A stretch of DNA of 64,000 nucleotides, from the NCBI RefSeq assembly GCF_006716095.1, contig NZ_VFOK01000002.1:1-64000 (forward strand), read 5' to 3'. The first letter of the stretch is position 1, and every line of letters starts with the position of its first letter. The position numbers and the translations under genes are program-made. The DNA is from Barrientosiimonas humi. Lineage in GTDB: Bacteria > Actinomycetota > Actinomycetes > Actinomycetales > Dermatophilaceae. Positions 54,220 through 61,666 of the stretch are shown here, in pieces. The notes beneath the pieces are model-generated. The model was not told the origin of the DNA and did no database searches. It worked only from the letters and a program-made list of their open reading frames with translations.

Positions 54220-54303
54220 GTGACGTCCAGGGGTTGTCCACCCTCTGGGACCGAGTGCGTGCGACCCGCGGCCCGCCCCGGCCGTGGACCGAAGGAGATC
54301 GCA

Positions 54304-55494
54304 GTGAGTGACCCCAACGACGTGGTCAGGCACCACGAGAACACCGTCCTTCCGGTCGGTGAGCACGACATCACCGACGGCGGGCCCGACATGGTGCAGT
54401 TCGTCGACGGTGACGGCAACCGGCTGAGCACCAACGCCGCCAACGAGCCGTACGCCGGCATCGTCGAGGCGATGACCCCCGACGACGCCCGCGCGCTCTA
54501 CCGCGACCTGGCGCTGGTGCGGCGCATCGACGCCGAGGGCCACGCGCTGCAGCGGCAGGGCGAGCTGGGTCTGTGGCCCTCGCTGCTCGGCCAGGAGGCC
54601 GCGCAGGTCGGTGCCGGTCGTGCGATGCGCCCGCAGGACTACGCCTTCCCCGGTTATCGCGAGCACGGCGTCGCCTGGTGCCGCGACGTCCCGCCGGAGA
54701 ACCTGCTCGGCATGTTCCGCGGCGTCAACAACGGCGGCTGGGACTCGGGCGAGCACAACTTCCACCTCTACACGATCGTCATCGGCAACCAGATGCTGCA
54801 CGCGACCGGTTACGCCATGGGTCTGCAGCGCGACGGCGTGGTCGGCACCGGCGACCCCGACCGCGACGCCGCGGTGATGGCCTTTACCGGCGACGGCGGC
54901 ACCGCCCAGGGCGACTACAACGAGGCGCTCGTCTTCGCCGACGTCGCCAACGCGCCCGTCGTCTTCTTCGTGCAGAACAACCAGTGGGCCATCTCCGAGC
55001 CCAACCACAAGCAGTTCCGCATCCCGCCCTACCAGCGCGCCCGCGGCTTCGGCTTCCCCGGCGTGCGGGTCGACGGCAACGACGTGCTGGCGGTGTACGC
55101 CGTCGCCAAGACCGCGCTCGACGCGGCCCGCGCGGGGCAGGGGCCGACGCTGATCGAGGCGTTCACCTATCGGATGGGCGCGCACACCACGTCGGACGAC
55201 CCGACGAAGTACCGCATCGCCACCGAGATCGACATCTGGCGCGAGAAGGACCCGATCAAGCGGATGCGCGGCTTCATGGAGACCAAGGGTTACGCCGACC
55301 CGCAGTTCTTCGAGGACATCGACGCCGAGGCCGACGAGCTCGCCGCGCGCATCCGCAAGGCCGCGCAGGAGATGCCCGACCCGGAGCTGCCGACGATGTT
55401 CGACCACATCTACGCCGACCCGCACCCGCTGGTCGAGCGCGAACGGGCCGACTTCGTCGCCTACCACGAGTCGTTCGAGGCGGAGGCGAACTGA
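54304..55494 (+). CDS. bkdA: Branched-chain 2-oxoacid dehydrogenase E1 alpha subunit
   Basis: A 396-residue thiamine-diphosphate-binding subunit that decarboxylates branched-chain 2-oxo acids (or pyruvate). The ThDP motif runs from FTGDGGTAQGDYNEAL to FFVQNNQWAIS (GDG...NN). EHNFHLYTIVIGNQMLHATG and the phospho-loop-like MGAHTTSDDPTKYR are conserved. GTG 54304 has AAGGAG seven bases upstream. Its stop overlaps the E1 beta start (TGATG). Substrate choice between pyruvate and branched-chain acids is by overall resemblance only. Products feed branched fatty acid synthesis. Confidence 0.9.
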   Translation: MSDPNDVVRHHENTVLPVGEHDITDGGPDMVQFVDGDGNRLSTNAANEPYAGIVEAMTPDDARALYRDLALVRRIDAEGHALQRQGELGLWPSLLGQEAAQVGAGRAMRPQDYAFPGYREHGVAWCRDVPPENLLGMFRGVNNGGWDSGEHNFHLYTIVIGNQMLHATGYAMGLQRDGVVGTGDPDRDAAVMAFTGDGGTAQGDYNEALVFADVANAPVVFFVQNNQWAISEPNHKQFRIPPYQRARGFGFPGVRVDGNDVLAVYAVAKTALDAARAGQGPTLIEAFTYRMGAHTTSDDPTKYRIATEIDIWREKDPIKRMRGFMETKGYADPQFFEDIDAEADELAARIRKAAQEMPDPELPTMFDHIYADPHPLVERERADFVAYHESFEAEAN

Positions 55495-56486
55495 TGGCAC
55501 AGACGCAGAAGCTCACCCTGGCCAAGGGCCTCAACGCGGGGCTGCGGGCCGCGATGGAGCGCGACCCCAAGGTCGTGCTGCTGGGCGAGGACATCGGCAA
55601 GCTCGGCGGCGTCTTCCGCATCACCGAGGGTCTGCAGAAGGACTTCGGCGAGGACCGCGTCATCGACACCCCGCTGGCCGAGTCGGGCATCCTCGGCACC
55701 GCGGTCGGCCTGGCGCTGCGCGGATATCGCCCCGTGGTCGAGATCCAGTTCGACGGGTTCGTCTACCCCGCGTTCGACCAGATCGTCAGCCAGGTCGCCA
55801 AGATGCACGCGCGCTCGCTCGGCTACCTCAAGCTGCCGATGGTGATCCGCATCCCGTGCGGCGGCGGCATCGGTGCGGTCGAGCACCACAGCGAGTCCAA
55901 CGAGGCCTACTTCGCCCACACCGCCGGTCTGCGGGTGGTGTCCTGCGCCAACCCGGCCGACGCGTACTGGATGATCCAGCAGTCGATCGAGTCGGACGAC
56001 CCGGTGGTGTTCTTCGAGCCGAAGCGCCGATACCACGAGCGCGGCGAGGTCGACATCGACGAGGCAGCGGGTGCGCCGCTGGAGCTGGGGCAGGCCGCGG
56101 TCGTGCGCGAGGGCACCGACGCGACGCTGCTGTGCTACGGCCCGATGGTCAAGACCTGCCTGCAGGCGGCGGCCGCCGCCGAGCAGGAGGGACGCTCGCT
56201 GGAGGTCGTCGACCTGCGCTCGCTGTCGCCGCTCGACGTCGACACCATCGTCGGCTCGGCCAAGAAGACCGGCCGGGTCGTGGTGGTGCACGAGGCGAGC
56301 ACGTTCGTCGGGCTCGGCGCCGAGCTCGCCGCCGAGATCCAGCAGGAGTGCTTCTACCACCTGGAGGCGCCGGTGCTGCGCGTCGGCGGCTACAACATCC
56401 CCTACCCGCCCAGCCGGTTCGAGGAGGAGTTCCTGCCCAACCTGGACCGGGTGCTCGACGCCGTCGACCGCTCCCTCGCCTACTGA
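55494..56486 (+). CDS. bkdB: Branched-chain 2-oxoacid dehydrogenase E1 beta subunit
   Basis: A 330-residue transketolase-type partner of E1 alpha. It contains VLLGEDIGKLGGVFRITEGL, DTPLAESGILGTAVGLALRG, IRIPCGGGIGAVEHHSESNE and VSCANPADAYWMI. The C-terminal swivel domain has VVVHEASTFVGLGAELAAEI and GYNIPYPPSRFEEEFLP. ATG 55494 overlaps the upstream stop. It is followed by a 136-bp gap containing two tandem copies of the dispersed repeat before the E2 gene. Confidence 0.93.
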   Translation: MAQTQKLTLAKGLNAGLRAAMERDPKVVLLGEDIGKLGGVFRITEGLQKDFGEDRVIDTPLAESGILGTAVGLALRGYRPVVEIQFDGFVYPAFDQIVSQVAKMHARSLGYLKLPMVIRIPCGGGIGAVEHHSESNEAYFAHTAGLRVVSCANPADAYWMIQQSIESDDPVVFFEPKRRYHERGEVDIDEAAGAPLELGQAAVVREGTDATLLCYGPMVKTCLQAAAAAEQEGRSLEVVDLRSLSPLDVDTIVGSAKKTGRVVVVHEASTFVGLGAELAAEIQQECFYHLEAPVLRVGGYNIPYPPSRFEEEFLPNLDRVLDAVDRSLAY

Positions 56487-56499
56487 CCCACCCAAGCCC

Positions 56500-56597
56500 A
56501 CCCAAGCCGGTCGAGTAGCCGCGAGGAACGAGCGGCGTATCGAGACCCACCCAAGCCGGTCGAGTAGCCGCGAGGAACGAGCGGCGTATCGAGACCC
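56500..56597 (+). repeat. Two tandem 49-bp dispersed repeats inside the bkd operon
   Basis: Identical 49-bp copies (56500-56548 and 56549-56597) each contain ggtcgagtagccgcgagg and ggcgtatcgagaccc. They lie in the E1beta-E2 gap, just before the E2 ribosome binding site. Confidence 0.92.
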
Positions 56598-56622
56598 CCG
56601 CAGCAACAAGGAGACGCACACC

Positions 56623-58029
56623 ATGGCGGTGAAGCTGTTCAAGCTCCCCGACCCGGGCGAGGGCCTCGTCGAGGCCGACATCGTGACCTGGAAGGTCAAG
56701 GTCGGCGACCAGGTCAAGACCAACGACATCGTCGTCGAGATCGAGACCGCCAAGTCGCTCGTCGAGCTGCCGATCCCGTGGGAGGGCACGGTCGTCGAGC
56801 TGCTCGTGAGCGAGGGCGACACGGTCGACGTCGGCGCGCCCATCGTCTCGATCGACGTGGTCGGGTCCGACCGAGACGACGAGCACGCCTCGGCCCCCGG
56901 CGCGGGCGGCGACTCGGTGCCGACCGGTCCCGGCTCGTCCGACGAGGCCGGCGGCGAGCGGGTCGCGAACCTCGTCGGCTACGGACCCTCGGCCGGGTCG
57001 ACGAGCCGGCGCGCACGCAAGGCCGCCGCGCGTGCAGACGGACAGGAACAACCTCGGCAGGCGCCCGCTCCTGAGCCGGAACCGGTGGCCGAGCCCGACG
57101 TTTCTCCTGTCGGTCTGCACGCCGACCGCCCGCTCGCCAAGCCGCCGGTGCGCAAGCTGGCCAAGGACCTCGGCATCGACCTGCGCCAGGTCACAGCGAG
57201 CGGCCCCGACGGGATCATCACCCGGGCCGACGTCGAGGGCTTCACCGCCGGCTCCGGCGCCTCCGAGGGCGACGCGTCCGCGGCCCGCCCCGCCCCCGTC
57301 GTGCGCCCGGGCGAGCGCGAGACCCGCATCCCGATCAAGGGCGTGCGCAAGATGACCGCGCAGGCGATGGTCGGCTCGGCGTTCACCGCGCCGCACGTCA
57401 CCGAGTTCATCACCGTCGACGTCACCCGCACGATGGAGCTGGTCGAGCGGCTCAAGGGCGAGCGCGACTTCCGCGACGTCAAGGTCACCCCGCTGCTGGT
57501 GCTGGCCAAGGCGCTCACCCTCGCGGTGCGGCGCAACCCCGAGATCAACGCGACCTGGGACGAGCAGGCGCAGGAGATCGTGGTCAAGAACTACGTCAAC
57601 CTGGGCATCGCCGCGGCCACCCCGCGCGGCCTGGTCGTGCCCAACATCAAGGACGCCGACGCCATGTCGCTGCGTGACCTCGGGGTCGCGCTCGGTGAGC
57701 TGGTGAGCACCGCCCGCGACGGACGTACGCCCCCGTCGGACATGGCCGGCGGCACGATCACCATCACCAACGTCGGGGTGTTCGGGGTCGACAACGGCAC
57801 GCCGATCATCAACCCGGGCGAGGCCGCGATCCTGTGCTTCGGCGCGATCCGCAAGATGCCGTGGGTCGTCACCGACGAGCACGGCAACGACGCGATCGTG
57901 CCGCGGCAGGTCACCCAGCTGTCGCTGTCGTTCGACCACCGGCTGGTCGACGGCGACCTCGGCTCGCGCTTCCTCGCCGACGTCGCCGCGCTGCTGGAGG
58001 ACCCGGCCCGCGCCCTGGTCTGGGGCTAG
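56623..58029 (+). CDS. bkdC: Branched-chain 2-oxoacid dehydrogenase E2 (dihydrolipoyl acyltransferase)
   Basis: A 468-residue acyltransferase core of the complex. The lipoyl domain (1-80) has its lipoyl lysine in VEIETAKSLVELP. An acidic/Pro-Ala linker follows. The E1/E3-binding domain (about 180-215) reads PPVRKLAKDLGIDLRQVTASG. The catalytic domain (about 245-468) has the active-site SFDHRLVDGDLGSRF. ATG 56623 with AAGGAG upstream. One lipoyl domain only. The E3 lipoamide dehydrogenase is not encoded here and must come from another locus. Confidence 0.95.
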   Translation: MAVKLFKLPDPGEGLVEADIVTWKVKVGDQVKTNDIVVEIETAKSLVELPIPWEGTVVELLVSEGDTVDVGAPIVSIDVVGSDRDDEHASAPGAGGDSVPTGPGSSDEAGGERVANLVGYGPSAGSTSRRARKAAARADGQEQPRQAPAPEPEPVAEPDVSPVGLHADRPLAKPPVRKLAKDLGIDLRQVTASGPDGIITRADVEGFTAGSGASEGDASAARPAPVVRPGERETRIPIKGVRKMTAQAMVGSAFTAPHVTEFITVDVTRTMELVERLKGERDFRDVKVTPLLVLAKALTLAVRRNPEINATWDEQAQEIVVKNYVNLGIAAATPRGLVVPNIKDADAMSLRDLGVALGELVSTARDGRTPPSDMAGGTITITNVGVFGVDNGTPIINPGEAAILCFGAIRKMPWVVTDEHGNDAIVPRQVTQLSLSFDHRLVDGDLGSRFLADVAALLEDPARALVWG

Positions 58030-58063
58030 CCCCATCGTCGACGGCGGCATGTGCGTGCATCGT

Positions 58064-58138
58064 CGACGGCGGCACAGATCCGACGACGGCGGCCCACGTC
58101 TTAAGTGGTCCGCCGTCGTGATTTCTGTGCCGCCGTCG
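58064..58138. terminator. Nested hairpins between convergent genes
   Basis: Outer arms 58064-58078 and 58124-58138 are perfect 15-mers of the cgacggcggcacaga family. Inside, arms 58083-58097 and 58105-58119 pair with one mismatch. It lies between the E2 gene and the convergent MFS gene. A partial copy of the 62-bp module follows at 58141-58175. Confidence 0.75.
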
Positions 58139-58174
58139 TCGGCCCGGCCGGGCGGGTGAGCCTGCGAGGCCGGG

Positions 58175-60175
58175 TTACTCCTTCGCCGCGTGCTTGGGCT
58201 GGTAGCCGTCGCCGCGCGGGTCGTTCTCGCTGACCTCGTCGAGCAGGTGCCCGGCGCTCACGGCGGCACCGGTGCGGCAGGCGTCGTCGAGCGCCCCGTG
58301 CTGCCGTACGTCCTCGTCGGGGGCCGCGTGCCGCGGCCCGTCGGCGTGGGCGGGCTCAGCGCCGACCCCCTCGTCACCAGAACCCGTGCTCGCAGCACCC
58401 GCGTCGCGCGCGCGCTCGGCGTGCTCGGCCTGCGCGGCGGTCCCGATCGCCGCGGCGCCACCACCGGTCGTCGCCGCCGCCCCGGCCGCCGCCCCGGCCG
58501 CTGCCGAGTCGGCCGCGCGGGCCTGCATCGCCGACTGCTGACGCAGCTCGATCGGCGGCATCATCAGCAGCACCAGCAGGCCGAGGATCGCGATGAACCC
58601 GGCGACGAGGAACACCTGCGCCATCGAGTCGGCGAACCCCTGCTGGAACGGGTGGGCCAGCGTGTCGGGCAGCCGGTTGATGACCGAGGAGTCCTTGTCG
58701 ACCTGACCCAGCCCGGACGCGTGCCCCTGCGGGTCGGCGAGCCCCTGGACGAGGTCGTACGCCGCCTGGTCGGACCGGATCTGCGGGTCCTGCAGCGCCT
58801 GCCCGACCGCCTGCCGGAACTGAGGAGACTGGGCCTCGGCGCTCAGCGCGGACTGGATGTTGCCGCCGACCGTGCTGAACAGCAGCGACAGGAACACCGC
58901 GACGCCGATCGTGCCGCCCATCTGGCGGAAGAACGTCGCGCTCGAGGTGGCGACACCGATCTCGCGCGGCGACACGGCGTTCTGCACGATGAGGATCAGC
59001 GGCTGCATCGAGTTTCCGAGCCCGACGCCGGTCACGAACATCATCAGCATGACGACCCACAGCCGGGTGTCGGCCGAGATCGTCGACAGCAGGAACAGGC
59101 CGATCGTCAGCAGTGTCGCGCCGATGATCGGGAACGGCCGCACGATGCCCTTCCGGGCGGTGATCTGACCCGACACGATCGAGGCGAGCATCATGCCGCC
59201 CACCATCGGCAGCATCATCAGGCCCGACTGCATGGGCGAGGCGCCGTGCACGATCTGCATGTAGAGCGGCAGCATCATCATGCCGCCGAACATCGCGAGG
59301 CCGATCACGACCGAGCCGATGATCGTCACGCTCACCGCGCGGTTCTTGAAGATGCGCAGCGGGATGAGCGCGGCGTCCTTCATCCGCCACTCGGCGACCA
59401 CGAACAGCGCGACGCCCAGCGCGCCCACCACGAAGCAGGCGATCGAGCGGCCCGACCCCCAGCCCCAGGTGCGGCCCTGCTCGGCGACGGTCAGCAGCGG
59501 CACGAGGCCGACGATGAGCGCCGCGGCGCCCCACCAGTCGACCTTGAGGTCGAGACGCTGGTGGTCCAGCTTGAGGGTGCGGGTCACGACCAGCAGCGCG
59601 AACAGGCCGATCGGCACGTTGACCAGGAAGACCCAGCGCCAGCCGGTGATGCCGAGGATGCTGTCGTGGCCGGCGAAGAACCCGCCGATGACTGGGCCGA
59701 GCACGCTGGAGGTGCCGAACACGGCGAGGAAGTACGCCTGGTACTTCGCCCGCTCGCGCGGCGGCACGATGTCACCGATGATCGCCAGGGCGAGCGACAT
59801 GAGCCCGCCCGCGCCGACGCCCTGGATCGCGCGGTAGCCGGCGAGGCCGTACATCGACTCGGCGAACGAGCACAGCAGCGAGCCGATGACGAACACCGTG
59901 ATGGCGAACAGGAACAGCTTTTTGCGGCCGTAGATGTCGCCGAGCTTGCCGTACAGCGGCGTCGCGATCGTCGAGGTGATCAGGTACGCCGTCGTCACCC
60001 AGGCCTGTGCGTCCAGACCCTGCAGCTCGTCGGCGATGGTGCGGATGGCCGTGCTGACGATCGTCTGGTCGAGCGCGGCGAGGAACATGCCGAGCAGCAG
60101 CCCCGCCAGGATCGTCATGATCTGCCGGTGGGTCAGCTCCCCCGTCCCGCGCTCGTCGGCCGTGGTTGCCGTCAC
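58175..60175 (-). CDS. MDR-type MFS transporter (EmrB/QacA, 14 helices)
   Basis: A 666-residue drug:H+ antiporter. Helices run from about residue 20 to 520. Motif A is YGKLGDIYGRKKLF, motif C-like PVIGGFFAGH, and the DHA2 start MFLAALDQTIVSTAIRTI. The last 110 residues are an Ala/Gly/Asp-rich cytoplasmic tail without a known domain. GTG 60175 overlaps the MarR stop (GTGA), so regulator and pump are co-expressed. Likely exports toxic compounds sensed by the MarR protein. Substrates unknown. Confidence 0.93.
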   Translation of the reverse strand: MTATTADERGTGELTHRQIMTILAGLLLGMFLAALDQTIVSTAIRTIADELQGLDAQAWVTTAYLITSTIATPLYGKLGDIYGRKKLFLFAITVFVIGSLLCSFAESMYGLAGYRAIQGVGAGGLMSLALAIIGDIVPPRERAKYQAYFLAVFGTSSVLGPVIGGFFAGHDSILGITGWRWVFLVNVPIGLFALLVVTRTLKLDHQRLDLKVDWWGAAALIVGLVPLLTVAEQGRTWGWGSGRSIACFVVGALGVALFVVAEWRMKDAALIPLRIFKNRAVSVTIIGSVVIGLAMFGGMMMLPLYMQIVHGASPMQSGLMMLPMVGGMMLASIVSGQITARKGIVRPFPIIGATLLTIGLFLLSTISADTRLWVVMLMMFVTGVGLGNSMQPLILIVQNAVSPREIGVATSSATFFRQMGGTIGVAVFLSLLFSTVGGNIQSALSAEAQSPQFRQAVGQALQDPQIRSDQAAYDLVQGLADPQGHASGLGQVDKDSSVINRLPDTLAHPFQQGFADSMAQVFLVAGFIAILGLLVLLMMPPIELRQQSAMQARAADSAAAGAAAGAAATTGGGAAAIGTAAQAEHAERARDAGAASTGSGDEGVGAEPAHADGPRHAAPDEDVRQHGALDDACRTGAAVSAGHLLDEVSENDPRGDGYQPKHAAKE

Positions 60176-60669
60176 TTCTTCTCCTTCTTGGTCAGGTCGT
60201 GGATCACCTGCGGGTCGGTCGCCATCTGGGCGCGCACGTCGAGCACGGAGGCTCGGAACCGGGTGAGCAGCTCGCCGAACGTGTCGACGTCGTCGACGTC
60301 CCAGTCGCGCAGGAGGTACTGGAAGTAGGTAGCCCGGCGGGCGCGGGTCGACTCGATGAGCGCGTGGCCGCTGTCGGACAGCTGCACCAGCTGGGCCCGG
60401 CGGTCGTCGGGGTCGGGTCGCTTCTGCACCAGCCCGCTGGTGAGCAGCTGCGACACCTGGCGGCTCACGGTGCTCACGTCGGAGCCCACGCGCTCGGCCA
60501 GCGCCGACACCCGCAGCGGCTCGGTCGCGAGCGTGAACAGCAGCGGGTAGGCCGCGTGCTCGACCCCGTCGGCCGGCCGGGGCATGTGCTGGCGCATGGA
60601 GGTCAGCGCCTTCAGCGTGTGCACGACGTCGGTCGCCAGGGCGTCGGCGCGCGCTTCGTCCACGGCCAC
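60172..60669 (-). CDS. MarR-family transcriptional regulator
   Basis: A 165-residue winged-helix regulator: YPLLFTLATEPLRVSALAERVGSDVSTVSRQVSQLLTSGLVQKRPDPDDRRAQLVQL spans about residues 40-98 in consecutive parts. GTG 60669 with AGGTGA upstream is preferred over ATG 60735, because that ATG lies inside a MarR-type operator. It is expected to repress itself and the coupled MFS pump until a ligand binds. Confidence 0.92.
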   Translation of the reverse strand: MAVDEARADALATDVVHTLKALTSMRQHMPRPADGVEHAAYPLLFTLATEPLRVSALAERVGSDVSTVSRQVSQLLTSGLVQKRPDPDDRRAQLVQLSDSGHALIESTRARRATYFQYLLRDWDVDDVDTFGELLTRFRASVLDVRAQMATDPQVIHDLTKKEKK

Positions 60670-60726
60670 GGGATCACCTGCTCTGTCGGGGGGTCGGCTC
60701 GGGCAGAGCGCCCGCCGATAAGTTGG

Positions 60727-60739
60727 TTGTGCCATACAA
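60727..60739. promoter_or_regulatory. MarR-type operator TTGT-N5-ACAA
   Basis: A perfect dyad in the promoter region 58 bp upstream of the marR start. TTG-N-CAA palindromes are the standard MarR target, so autoregulation of the MarR-MFS operon is likely. Confidence 0.7.
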
Positions 60740-60782
60740 ACATAATCCCGACGTACGTCCGCGGCAAGCCGGGCGCCGGCGC

Positions 60783-61640
60783 TCAGGGAGTGATGGTCAG
60801 CACGTCGAGCACGCGTCGGGCGACGTCGTCGTCGCCCTCGACGCTGTAGTGCACCTCGTCGGCGCGCTTGCGACCGGCGCCGAGACGGGTCAGCGCCTCG
60901 GTGGTGAGCCGGATCGTCGTGACCGACTCGGGGTGCCCGTGCCCGTCGGAGTCACCGCTGAAAAGAGGCTCTGCCAAAGGCTTTTCGGGGTCGTCACCCT
61001 CGACGATGCGGATGCCCTCGCGGGCGGTGACCGGGCCGGTGCTCTCCAGGATCACGACGGTGCCGACGGGCAGGCCGGCCTTGCGCGCGGCGCGGCCGGG
61101 GAAGCCGGCGAGCACCTTGCTGACGAACAGGGCGGCGGCGGGGGAGTCGAGGTTGCCGGGGCGGCCGAGCGCGCCGCGGATGTCCTGCTCGTGCACCCAC
61201 AGGTCGACGGTGCGCAGCGCGAGCAGGTCGACGGCGGGCATCTCGCCGAGCGGTCCGGTGAGCACGGTGTCGGGCTCGAGGTCCTCGCCGGCGAGCACGG
61301 CCAGCCGGTCGGGCAGCAGCCGCTGCAGCTCGGCGACGACCTGCGACCCGGTGCGCGGGCGGCGCACCTCGACGGCCTTCTCGATCTCGCGGGCGAAGTC
61401 GTGGCGCAGGTGGGGGTAGTCGGGCACCGACACCTGCGGGTCGTGCACCCCGGCCCCGGCGGCCTCGACGCCGGCGACGTGGGAGAACTGGTCCTTGACG
61501 GTCCAGCCGGGGCAGTCGGTCTCGAGGGCGAAGTCCTCGTCGTGGCAGGTGAAGCCGAGGTCGATGACGGCCTTGAAGGTGCCGGCGTACGCCTCGGCGA
61601 GGTCGCGCAGACTCTCGGGCGGAAGCGGATGCGTGGCCAT
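60783..61640 (-). CDS. Mycothiol-dependent maleylpyruvate isomerase-family protein
   Basis: A 285-residue protein with an N-terminal DinB-like metal-binding domain: CPGWTVKDQFSHVAGVE carries the first His, and DLWVHEQDIRGALGRPG the Glu/His pair. An SCP2-like C-terminal domain follows. The family uses mycothiol, the actinobacterial thiol, in isomerase or transferase reactions. Specific substrate unknown. ATG 61640 sits 6 bp after a TAGGGT -10 box, so the mRNA is probably leaderless. It shares a 26-bp divergent promoter with the CopD-CtaG gene. Confidence 0.85.
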   Translation of the reverse strand: MATHPLPPESLRDLAEAYAGTFKAVIDLGFTCHDEDFALETDCPGWTVKDQFSHVAGVEAAGAGVHDPQVSVPDYPHLRHDFAREIEKAVEVRRPRTGSQVVAELQRLLPDRLAVLAGEDLEPDTVLTGPLGEMPAVDLLALRTVDLWVHEQDIRGALGRPGNLDSPAAALFVSKVLAGFPGRAARKAGLPVGTVVILESTGPVTAREGIRIVEGDDPEKPLAEPLFSGDSDGHGHPESVTTIRLTTEALTRLGAGRKRADEVHYSVEGDDDVARRVLDVLTITP

Positions 61641-61646
61641 ACAGGA

Positions 61647-61660
61647 ACCCTACTTACCCT
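61647..61660. promoter_or_regulatory. Back-to-back leaderless -10 boxes in a 26-bp divergent gap
   Basis: TAGGGT on the minus strand (61652-61647) and TACCCT on the plus strand (61655-61660) are 2 bp apart. Each ends 6 bp from its own start codon. Both -35 regions must therefore lie inside the opposite gene's coding sequence. Confidence 0.6.
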
Positions 61661-61666
61661 GTCCCA

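Noticed and set aside
58190-60328. A 712-codon open frame on the plus strand opposite the MFS gene
   Set aside because: It is Arg/His/Asp-rich, antisense to a clear transporter, and explained by high GC third-position bias. Similar antisense frames (5274-6863, 28620-31082) were dropped for the same reason.
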